This document shows, in pieces, positions 19,901 through 22,272 of a DNA stretch of 22,272 nt. The notes under the pieces were generated by a model, which made no database searches, had not been told where the DNA came from, and saw only the letters and a program-made list of their open reading frames with translations. The position numbers were made by a program, and so were the translations under genes. This DNA comes from a virus, in the IMG/VR virus record IMGVR_UViG_3300047474_000648, positions 1 through 22,272 of that record; one strand, 5' to 3'. Position 1 is the stretch's first letter, and every line of letters begins with the position of its first letter.

Positions 19901-22272
19901 TCTCAATATTTCTGGTCGATTGAATTGTTTCAATAATAGGCAGTTTATTATAGAATCCACCCGAATTGACAATTCTTATATCACCAATAGAACCAACCGC
20001 CTTCTTAGAACTTGTGGTATAGGTAGTATTGATAATGTTTGCTGGACCTTCTGGTTGATTAATCAGTTTGAATTCAAAAACATTATCTCCACTAGTAATT
20101 GTTCCTCCAGAAGTGTCGGTAACTTCAAATGTACCAACATATGGAGAGAAGGTAACATCAAGGTAACTATTGCCAATAACAGGAGAATCTGCACCTGTTC
20201 GTGAAGGATCGAAATAGTAAGAGATATTAGTAATAACATTCTCTTCTACTTTTAGTTTTACTGTAGGTGTTGGGGCACCGCCGCCAGTAACACCTGGAGT
20301 TCCAACTCTCTCAATAGAGTTGAAAGAATACTCCAACTTATACAGAGGGTCTTTGGAGAAAGATAAGTTTCCACCAACCAGTGAAGAATGACTTAAATCA
20401 AACAAATACTGATGACCATAATACATCTTCAGAACAGGTGATTTAACGAAGAAGTTAACAGTTGCTGCAGAGTCTGAAGGAGAGGATACTGCTGCTACAG
20501 GTAGTTTGTATGTAAATTCAATCGGACTGATAACTCTTTCTACTGGGAAGGAACCATCATATTCGTCATAATTTGCTAAACCTACCGTTCTTGTAGGATT
20601 ACCATCAACAAACATTTGCTGACCAGCAGTCAAATAATGTAAAGAGTCACTAATGACATATACGGTGTCGCTATTTGCAACCGCAGTTACTTGTAAAATC
20701 TTAGCGAGATTTGCAATTAAGGTAATCTTAGTTACGCCCGTAAGATTTGTAATTTGAATCGTCGAATATGCCGAATTATAAGAGACATCATTGGAACTTA
20801 CATTAATAACCGATCCAACAACAAACGCAGACGAACCAGAGACTTCATCAATTCTGATTGAATAGTCATCGTCAGCATAATCTTTAAATTTAGCAAACTC
20901 GTCAAGATTATCAGTACCTCCGATAGTACTAGGGGCATCATAATCGGAAAGATCGATATTAAATGTTCCTGGTGTAGTATTAACTACTTGTGGGAACGTA
21001 TATGAAATGATGTTACTATCAGCTGGAATTGGACCTACTAGACCGTATGTGCTTTGCTCATTGAACTGTACAGTTGCCAAGTTTCCAATATTAGTATCAT
21101 CAGTCCAAGAATTGTTATTGACTGCCAAGTAAACTTTATTAGTAGTAGTATCTACTGATGTGATATATCCACTGTTTACAAAGGTGCTTCCTGTACGAAG
21201 TTCAAGTTTCGACCCTACTGTAAAATTGAATGGTTGATTAATAGTCAATTCTTGAATATTATCAATCTTAACCGTATTGTAGGTTTTAAAGTAGTACCTA
21301 TCAGCAACGGATGCCTCAACCTTAAGTTTTTGAGAACCTGGAGATGGAACTGTAGCAGTTCTAGAACTCCAAATATCTCTGAAGTACGTGACAGTTGTAC
21401 TATCTTCTGTCATCGATGTTGAAGATTCGCTATAGTCGAGAGACTGCAATCCTGGGTCTCCTAAACTATAACCAACATTAACCATTGTAATTTCATTTCC
21501 TGTTACAGGACTAACAGCAGTTCTAGTCCATCCATACTGAGTGTTTGCACCAGCTGCTGATGCACCCAACCTGGCAGCATCAGCATTTTTATCAGTCTTT
21601 AATACGAATCCATTATAAGAAATGAGATCGTATCTATCTTGTTGTTCAGTAAACCAAGCAGTATCAGTCCAAGTATATGCAAGAGCAACTGCATCAGCAA
21701 CAGGGAGAACTAAAGGATTGCCAAAATCTGTGGGAGCAGTAGGAAGCACATAACGATTCCTAATACGAATATCGTCAAGGAAGAATTGTCCTTGCTTATC
21801 TGCACTGAAAGCGCCAGAGGTAGTAAATCCTGGAGCATTACCAAAATGAATGTCCTTAGAACCTAATTGAGTATTAGCAACAGTACCACTAATAACTTCA
21901 ATGCCATTTACATAAACTTTAAATAAATTTTCAGTTTTAGTTAGTGATATTAATTGCCAAGTATCATTAGCAAATAATCCTGTTTGTGACGATACTGCAG
22001 CAGTTCCGCCACTAAATTTAGTAGTATTATCGGTTACAACTAATTCTAGTCTACCTTCATTTGCACTACCATCAGTATTGTAGTATAACCAAATACCACC
22101 TGTCGTATCCTCACCATCACCAATTGCAATTAACGTATTGTAATCTGCACTAAGAGTATCTGCATTACCATTATCATCATCCTTGTAGATGAGGAAGTCG
22201 ATAGTAAAATCGCCACCAAGATTATTACCTAGACTAGAACCAGGAATTTTTGCTGCTGAATTTTCCCATGTA
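7965..22272 (-). CDS. Giant mosaic baseplate/tail protein, probably gp7-type wedge (5' end outside window)
   Basis: Open for the full 14.3 kb to the right edge: at least 4768 residues. A GTG at 21749 is only an internal codon. Residue numbers here count from 21749. Order: LamG-like domain (edge to 21753); beta-rich segment; GSGY modules (590-820); gp7-like segment (about 930-1080, YYYQDFSYAVKSSVSISEWK then DILIRNVHPASFKVFGEL); 'LNGVVQTP' module (1153-1215); FDIQLNDVII/FFGLLFDRI region (1437-1489); LamG 2 (1636-1912); TYDPATG repeats mixed with a helical cysteine array (to about 3097); GSGY modules; reelin-like module (3236-3372); carbohydrate-binding-like jelly roll (3538-3845); further beta modules; two C-terminal 'LNGV.Q.PG' modules and a final GSGY unit. 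T4 gp7 (about 1032 residues) links wedge components. The gp7 identity rests on one segment and on the T4 order 6-7-8. There is no membrane segment. Alternative: a giant tail-fibre protein carrying a shared module. Confidence 0.8.
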   Translation of the reverse strand, partial: TWENSAAKIPGSSLGNNLGGDFTIDFLIYKDDDNGNADTLSADYNTLIAIGDGEDTTGGIWLYYNTDGSANEGRLELVVTDNTTKFSGGTAAVSSQTGLFANDTWQLISLTKTENLFKVYVNGIEVISGTVANTQLGSKDIHFGNAPGFTTSGAFSADKQGQFFLDDIRIRNRYVLPTAPTDFGNPLVLPVADAVALAYTWTDTAWFTEQQDRYDLISYNGFVLKTDKNADAARLGASAAGANTQYGWTRTAVSPVTGNEITMVNVGYSLGDPGLQSLDYSESSTSMTEDSTTVTYFRDIWSSRTATVPSPGSQKLKVEASVADRYYFKTYNTVKIDNIQELTINQPFNFTVGSKLELRTGSTFVNSGYITSVDTTTNKVYLAVNNNSWTDDTNIGNLATVQFNEQSTYGLVGPIPADSNIISYTFPQVVNTTPGTFNIDLSDYDAPSTIGGTDNLDEFAKFKDYADDDYSIRIDEVSGSSAFVVGSVINVSSNDVSYNSAYSTIQITNLTGVTKITLIANLAKILQVTAVANSDTVYVISDSLHYLTAGQQMFVDGNPTRTVGLANYDEYDGSFPVERVISPIEFTYKLPVAAVSSPSDSAATVNFFVKSPVLKMYYGHQYLFDLSHSSLVGGNLSFSKDPLYKLEYSFNSIERVGTPGVTGGGAPTPTVKLKVEENVITNISYYFDPSRTGADSPVIGNSYLDVTFSPYVGTFEVTDTSGGTITSGDNVFEFKLINQPEGPANIINTTYTTSSKKAVGSIGDIRIVNSGGFYNKLPIIETIQSTRNIERVSINAPGTEYAVGTYSSVPITGDGEGGLVEIIVSDGTDDEGGVIPGQIQRVSVTSPGKGYTTATIDIESISGILGAGLTGSGAELEVVIPSFGTGASIFTLGTEIGKIKNLKNNNFGFDYPHDYTLRPEISFPINAQLTNTSILDNIAVTDPGSGYTQAPTVVITGGGGSGAIAEATVKNGRLSTIDVKDPGSGYSSEPTVQLKSSFNYTVNQDLGLLQFAFPHGIQNGSEITLDVVDIGDGAELPIASGAVGRLTKTNTYYAIAGAANSLEGDQLKIAITAANAELGDALAFVNPGTGRQQVLTFSFGGAATGNVITSTFLEGELVYQGDTLETATATGYVSTNSGWQVGPRILKIVDYTGNFNLGNSVTGVISKSSGNISDLKIARGVLEVGPITKTTGQFIDDVGKPSEIVQKIQDSYYYQDFSYAVKSSVSISEWKDILIRNVHPASFKVFGELSINEFTTIPNKVTDFELTKSVELANEAIVPNIQNFTLVEPIYEDFNNSEILFRQKRLTSSENILTSIVQRVDDISTLFDGVRTAFPLTVNNGDSVIANANQLMVILNGVVQTPDTSFQIQSDSIVFAEAPQPPASVKYVNVEISQITTVSLEFTSISGIFPLVGNSINGVSSGSRLTVTSVVGNTIFGFFTEGTQFIASELVLGNITGFSALFATQTTVVNNGLFIFGESIKNLTGDTATVEDVNLEKGAETPVAKLRYTVGISTTDFEVIATDSDLNTPAAVASTAFTIGDNYQIGSEIVLVNSVTNNSESTTINVTRAQLGTTSLQHQENSPFYGTNITITDDLILSKTTGTYQSTPGLFDIQLNDVIIASQSGVVARITSTAPYTDPTTLEVVEQVEISEGSTFFGLLFDRIASITYPNVVIDDISRSQVSVVEVGDNVTEFNSKFPENENANHYVIPYDTASGAFTEGEFIRNYKLEFGNESGDFTDNEDLSVRKLTLTNEFGNGFFTLGQNIRTRDTKAEVLGFNQAQKVVYLGKLGNSLVSGTDAYTVNFNAGAQINTYNKKYGSGSLALSKGTGVHAFVSGTADSISDGSLTYTAATGTTYDPFTGVLLLEIGAHALTTSDTVTITDNTLTFTCASDNNTNNYTYPRATDPASGSARAISAVTATTITVNVGAVPIDEYLDIATASNFGFGTGEFTIECYIKTTTIATGAKVICDFRSAVNDSAAQLVLNGNTIQYNRTNGGITINGATTLLVDTWYHVAVSRTAGVVRLYLDGVQQGTDTADVTNYGTTRPVHIGSDYAGSDNFAGYIDEFRVSNIGRYAAAFTPRNGMFQGDTNTKLLLHFDETQGATSVQDWSGIEDFTKGEFFNNDAIKANTDANGSAVVAGFTGNSHRYLDAATLLEKNAVFVAKETVSLLRSRYPELVVPGTRFTPTGATYDAATGLLSLTVTGNTFTNGGTITPTTASYVPATGVLTITRAGHGVINGDKINIKVGGITFTCATDSNATNHPYPRSTDPVAGKWLTVSNVSANTFDVNVGISSDTSSHTFVSALTDAITVEKDRIKINDNALTFTCAMDGNATNKTYPRVTDPASKDVALPIVSSSSNNLTVNVGPSPLVNFQPSTATYDPATGAFVMTIANHTINAGTDIRLSANAFAFTCTQDGNTLEKTYPRVTDPAYNTSLAVTAVGTSTQDIGSATYDPATGILTVNTSGAHSLSTGNRIQIADNSLTFTCAYDSNATNHTYPRQTDPIRGEWVAVTVVDSDTFTIDIGKSSDTSTHAFVSATTGALIKQTGTVTINVGVSAQADQYAHTFVSAAANAVVTGGNYLHTFVSAVTDSVAADEGINCEDDIQDIVKSIVEDLRNGTNNHIWDAAALYVDRTDLNAIALNHVETEIDETVWAYNKVGDIIPYIVNNVLWSVSGSHGVTQFTDTTLTDSDNTVYAQFTPTGATYDSATGDMVLTIGSHSLTTSDQVSIAAGSLTFTCSSDNNETQHSYPRIDDPFYNKVLAITAVAATTITVNVGISPEGQRYTHVFVSASSNAISKLNYSTGDCADVKTTVDNLLDIVIDTLTNADLASPVDHLGTITRVAPTVEFIGATVDEYLEIPFDGDYVLNSSDTLYTNKIDEASQYRFRDAANLINYNRTAIVDKAAADMISRYPDLSLDMPRNTDGSGSGTERCKQDLGLILDGIAKDIENGGNKNTLTAGKFYLGNNNEIQHVRLQLFQSIYAHERLGFYSKQAITGDLTSDNTTALIIGDWGITNDAGNCANVQSAIDTLTTQLNDLIAPTGADFATAADRLYFNKEYIATEATGLTDAEFTYILNGITYRAFDYPGVGTAGKTKCERDLKLILLSAISDLQTGGTNSTIEAIELYLTANLSIDHIEEQLTSTIYAIERLRGLGISAIENVLYNAGSVVSAGQYAALHTAETAYRDAISVTDIEPVKAKFGELIDIAVKILSPAGIKGRYAAQQILFNKNYYKTELALTIDNEFGTGSWVYNDYVDGIIDNLSHDFVITDVTSGNTQQSRRIAVTKQGVISELQFTSGAGYRTTPTITIPAPVSGGITATATAVLEASGLIDAITIDSAGSGFDMPPVVIMSGSNVSNDGITATLSGGTVNSLTYDGRVFDADDFIGFGSGTEVTDSGSAIGTVGGFKTGVRHIKFGAASGTREATVSDTNTENLDTIRVYVIAGTGSNGAAAPGDNEDLKFQYSTDQGGTWTNAATLIYGGSNGGAQNYTNFSEITPVTVSVPVGAKTEATRFRIIQPTYTDGFLYDHYAVTRLGLVSNSKQFEGVVTLSFENAPSDSGTTTDPTATFSTLRVVENIIITERGRGYVPATPPTVTISGGSPDSAATITNVNVVLDTARFNKGETVTSSGGGTATVLEDVESVIFIGSVTGTLFADGDSLTGSISGTVADINVSGVGSEFDYYTNVGNIQTFADARLITSPIEGEFSTTNLYTNPEAFQVNWTQTRTTFAANTAVAPDGTLTADKLRAYTDDATHIASRDYALASSNTFDDGSLTFDNSSNSFDEGSLSEGESQVYTISTFVKKGEYENVRFDVRLDTGTPGVQRLFFDVDLNNGDTGSIFQPQGGLIVKNRELLTVKEIVVNTRSAMTGTYTGVTGSSTGGLGGVFDIVIDHENAPNTAVVTVTDGGSEWIVDSEILIDGVSIGGVSGQDNLRFNVATTEPAGVGVIPYGNGWFRVYSTIEFSFGFSSIRNRILMRGPNNVPTFAGNGSDGIYLWGSKLNKGQFDAYTSVGGEVFYSNSEYNAKRYTLEVLESYLESALDGTLTSPAPQSTFLAFDNATWRAGYDTDPFLRIARENIDFYRQQLDNATYYVGVTQNSGIVVPSKEYGITYVPPGISGGLGRADFFYGLYSDANAEIKRINVNEAKIAKVYKRFRIDGDITDGPFTMGEAVQKQGDATITGTVYQFHEDENYKYLDVEVTAGTWQISDVIVGQANTTTATLSSIEDRLHVIKLVGDFTEDIPFLGYTSGQTAQPTTFLRSEAAVLDNSGGRLTVDTETLVGTFDKTAVVYGGTTDLYIEVQSYQGLDVTIGDRIISGGYVRFGVNSAADFTVGNYVYKYVGGKDASKRAIITGVDTVNNYVYVAPIDGDFTITEQIADFGTGGGGVNYEALATISTKITVEGGASARINNISAVGINKRLFLNEIVGAWTENDYVIAADNYKSVILDLVTSNARVKRASKGFDGVQTTFNLTISNGTAYLPDPAGHMLIFVNGILQPPGAGNAYNAFSDKIQFAEPPDIGSTFTGFYVGKLRQLDNIGFEFDSLRQSFNLKRDEVFYSLTLTEGVRSSTIRPENNIIVSLNGVIQEPGVGFSIVGSRIIFSEIPRVGSTFVAFSYVGSEADVDASEVVPPIEPGDLLSIEGETEDREVAVIESSNSLITFDYLGSVFGQNAEATAVLTNGFIETVSITAPGSGYTSRPIVRVDSISGFNAQIRAIVGIANVEVNSVGSSYKNPNVLVESEVPDDWTAPNLADYGEEIIDPEVLP
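8040..8252 (-). repeat. C-terminal GSGY unit of the giant protein
   Basis: Residues about 4500-4570 contain ITAPGSGYTSRPIVRVDSIS and then EVNSVGSSYKNPNVLV, two adjacent GSGY-family motifs just before the acidic C terminus (EEIIDPEVLP). The opening AEATAVLTNGFIETVSI matches the spacing strand of the other GSGY units. Confidence 0.65.
8403..8882 (-). repeat. Two tandem 'LNGV.Q.PG' beta modules
   Basis: Residues about 4290-4361 (KGFDGVQTTFNLTISNG, LIFVNGILQPPG, DKIQFAEPPDIGSTFTGFYV) and 4371-4449 (FDSLRQSFNLK, IIVSLNGVIQEPGVGFSIVG, RIIFSEIPRVGSTFVAFSYV) are clear copies of one unit. A third copy lies far away at 18105-18293 (FDGVRTAFPLTVNNG, LMVILNGVVQTP, DSIVFAEAPQPP). This module is widespread in phage tail proteins; function unknown. 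Confidence 0.75.
10215..11138 (-). other. Carbohydrate-binding-like jelly roll with an inserted beta module
   Basis: Residues about 3538-3845: NLYTNPEAFQVNWTQTRTTF, APDGTLTADKLR, YTISTFVKKGEYENV, LFFDVDLNNGDTGS, GNGWFRVYSTIEF, DGIYLWGSKLNKGQFDAYTS. This order (W strand, PDGT..AD, Y..S.FVK.G, F.V..G..GS, GNGW.RV..T, YLWG..L..G) is the common jelly-roll domain of phage tail fibres and related carbohydrate-binding proteins. The run between GSIFQPQGG and PYGNGW is much longer than usual (see 10452-10718). Ligand unknown. Confidence 0.6.
10452..10718 (-). repeat. Beta module inserted inside the jelly roll
   Basis: Residues about 3678-3766: MTGTYTGVTGSSTGGLGGVF, DIVIDHENAPNTAVVTVTDG, SEILIDGVSIGG, NLRFNV. 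This looks like a free-standing member of the 'GTYTGVTG...VTVT.GG...G..I.I.G' family of marine phage proteins, related to the GSGY units. It separates strands that are normally adjacent in the jelly roll. Confidence 0.5.
11244..11543 (-). repeat. GRGY unit followed by 'F..GE.V' modules
   Basis: Residues about 3403-3502 hold IIITERGRGYVPATPPTVTI, then ARFNKGETVTSSGGGTATVL and LFADGDSLTGSISGTVADI. The second type (F..GE.V......GTV) recurs elsewhere in the giant protein (for example FTMGEAVQKQGDATITGTVY near residue 3995), in the 1544-residue protein, and probably in the second insert of gp8. Confidence 0.5.
11634..12044 (-). other. Reelin-like beta module
   Basis: Residues about 3236-3372: GGFKTGVRHIKFGAASGTRE, TENLDTIRVYVIAGTGSNG, GDNEDLKFQYSTDQGGTWTN, YTNFSEITPVTVSVPVGA, TEATRFRIIQP, then FLYDHYAVTRLGL. 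Reelin-type subrepeats have the same order: a FG..R strand, a T.D...T strand, L.YSTDGG.W, VTV.LP..A, TRFR..Q and D.WA.D.I. This is by-eye similarity, not a profile match. A clear paralogue lies in the 1544-residue gene (4747-5121). Confidence 0.5.
12150..12413 (-). repeat. GSGY units after the helical array
   Basis: Residues about 3113-3200: AVTKQGVISELQFTSGAGYR, TTPTITIP, ITATATAVLEASGLIDAITI, DSAGSGFDMPPVVIM. Two units in tandem, immediately before the reelin-like module. Confidence 0.65.
13875..14171 (-). repeat. TYDPATG repeat 6, between helical motifs A1 and B1
   Basis: Residues about 2527-2625: FTPTGATYDSATGDMVLTIG, SLTFTCSSDNNETQHSYPRI, DDP, TTITVNVGIS, YTHVFVSASSNAI. A full-length unit standing alone between the first A and B helical segments. 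Confidence 0.7.
14487..15716 (-). repeat. TYDPATG/TFTC/YPR.TDP repeats 2 to 5
   Basis: Residues about 2012-2421. Units begin at about 2012 (half unit), 2041, 2138, 2206 and 2279, with extra HTFVSA strands to 2421. The full unit is GATYDPATG.L.LTI..H.L..G..I.I...SLTFTC..D.NATN..YPR.TDP......VT.V...TF.VNVG.S.D...HTFVSA. The full unit spans roughly 75-95 residues. Two stretches of the DNA are identical over 23 bases (14977-14999 and 15235-15257), which suggests recent copying or strong constraint. Confidence 0.8.
16014..16844 (-). other. LamG/concanavalin-like domain 2, interrupted by a TYDPATG repeat
   Basis: Residues about 1636-1912. The early strand KKYGSGSLALSKGTG and the continuation DEYLDIATASNFGFGTGEFT, IECYIKTT are normally adjacent in phage LamG-type domains (GSL.L.GTGDYL.I). 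Here about 100 residues of TYDPATG repeat (16476-16781) lie between them. The rest is standard: TWYHVAVSRTAGVVRLYLDG, VHIGSDYAGSDNFAGYIDEF, RVSNIGRY. This fold generally binds glycans or proteins. Confidence 0.7.
16476..16781 (-). repeat. TYDPATG repeat 1, inside LamG domain 2
   Basis: Residues about 1657-1758: VHAFVSGTADSI, then TTYDPFTGVLLLEIGAHALT, NTLTFTCASDNNTNNYTYPR, ATDP, TTITVNVGAVPI. It begins with the HTFVSA-like strand that ends other units, so it is circularly permuted relative to them. Confidence 0.7.
18105..18293 (-). repeat. 'LNGVVQTP' beta module, distant third copy
   Basis: Residues about 1153-1215 (FDGVRTAFPLTVNNG, LMVILNGVVQTP, DSIVFAEAPQPP) match the C-terminal pair at 8403-8882. 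It follows the gp7-like segment after about 70 residues. Confidence 0.7.
18510..18962 (-). other. gp7-like baseplate segment
   Basis: Residues about 930-1080. The core IQDSYYYQDFSYAVKSSVSI, SEWKDILIRNVHPASFKVFG resembles the T4 gp7 stretch I recall as SRSYYVMKIKSNLPSSRWKS, DVIRFVHPVGF: an aromatic SYY, a basic strand, W+.D, then +..VHP...F. Upstream, the ATGYVSTNSGW / GNFNLGNSVTG part also resembles the gp7 region that precedes it. T4 gp7 connects gp10, gp8 and gp6 in the wedge. Similarity was judged from memory. Confidence 0.5.
19290..19481 (-). repeat. Tandem PGSGY units
   Basis: Residues about 757-820: VTDPGSGYTQAPTVVITGGG, GSGAIAEATVKNGRLSTIDV, KDPGSGYSSEPTVQL. Two textbook copies of the PGSGY.. 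PTV.I.GGGGSGA.A.A unit. Confidence 0.8.
19593..19910 (-). repeat. GSGY module with a close paralogue in gp8
   Basis: Residues about 614-719: NIERVSINAPGTEYAVGTYS, SVPITGDGEGGLVEIIV, QIQRVSVTSPGKGYTTATID, LTGSGAELEVVIPS. The motif order and spacing match gp8 residues 215-305 closely, more so than the ordinary PGSGY units nearby. Confidence 0.75.
21753..22272 (-). other. LamG/concanavalin-like domain 1 (part of giant gene, cut by window edge)
   Basis: Translating from the edge in the frame of the giant gene gives GGDFTIDFLIYKDDD, GGIWLYYNTDGS, GRLELVVTDNT, DTWQLISLTKTENLFKVYVN, GIEV, IHFGNAPGFTTSGAF, QGQFFLDDIRIRNRY with no stop. The order DFTIDF, W..I.LT...N.F..YVNG, +.FG.......G..DD+RI is a LamG-like lectin fold. 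It shows that the gene begins outside the window. Confidence 0.7.

Noticed and set aside
19752-20204. 150-codon open frame on the + strand
   Set aside because: It is antisense to well-supported GSGY modules, with a protein rich in Asn, Arg and Ile and no family resemblance.
21747-21749. GTG as the start of the giant gene
   Set aside because: The frame stays open upstream to the window edge and encodes a coherent LamG-like domain, so the GTG is an internal valine codon.
16014-22272. Target of a diversity-generating retroelement, suggested by lectin-like domains
   Set aside because: No reverse transcriptase, template repeat or adenine-focused variable repeat is visible in the window.

Overview
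The window is a virion-structure (baseplate/tail) block from a T4-like contractile-tailed phage, most likely a marine cyanophage (Synechococcus/Prochlorococcus host). A T4-like phage of another marine bacterium such as SAR11 is possible. The main evidence is a recognisable T4 gp8 baseplate-wedge protein, T4-type late promoters (TATAAATA, CATAAATA), AT-rich DNA, nearly gapless coding, and large repetitive beta proteins of a kind common in marine myoviruses. There is no host gene, RNA gene, integrase or CRISPR array.

All five genes lie on the minus strand, so transcription runs from 22272 towards 1. In that order they are: (1) a giant gene, 5' end outside the window, open from 22272 to 7965 (at least 4768 residues); (2) a 408-residue tail-fibre-like protein ending in a cupredoxin-like domain with a full set of apparent type-1 copper ligands; (3) a 1544-residue virion protein with a second cupredoxin-like domain, a reelin-like module and a split YHYH-type domain; (4) gp8, enlarged from about 334 residues in T4 to 510; (5) the first 167 codons of a DUF4815-like virion protein, overlapping the gp8 stop by one base. 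The largest gap is 33 bases.

The giant protein carries a segment (about residues 930-1080 counted from 21749) that resembles the C-terminal part of T4 gp7 as I remember it. Since T4 order is 6-7-8, I infer that the giant is a greatly expanded gp7-type wedge protein, with genes 2 and 3 lying between '7' and '8'. Around this segment it is a mosaic of LamG/concanavalin-like domains, GSGY beta modules, 'LNGV.Q.P' modules, a helical array with conserved cysteines, a TYDPATG/TFTC/YPR.TDP beta-repeat family, a reelin-like module and a carbohydrate-binding-like jelly roll.

The most unusual feature is nesting. The TYDPATG repeats interrupt a LamG domain and, separately, two junctions of the helical array. 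A GSGY module interrupts the jelly roll, and gp8 carries a module closely matching one in the giant. Neighbouring baseplate genes thus seem to share and insert domains. The copper sites and adhesion-type domains suggest, by inference only, a large surface-binding apparatus around the baseplate. Family assignments were made by eye, without database searches.
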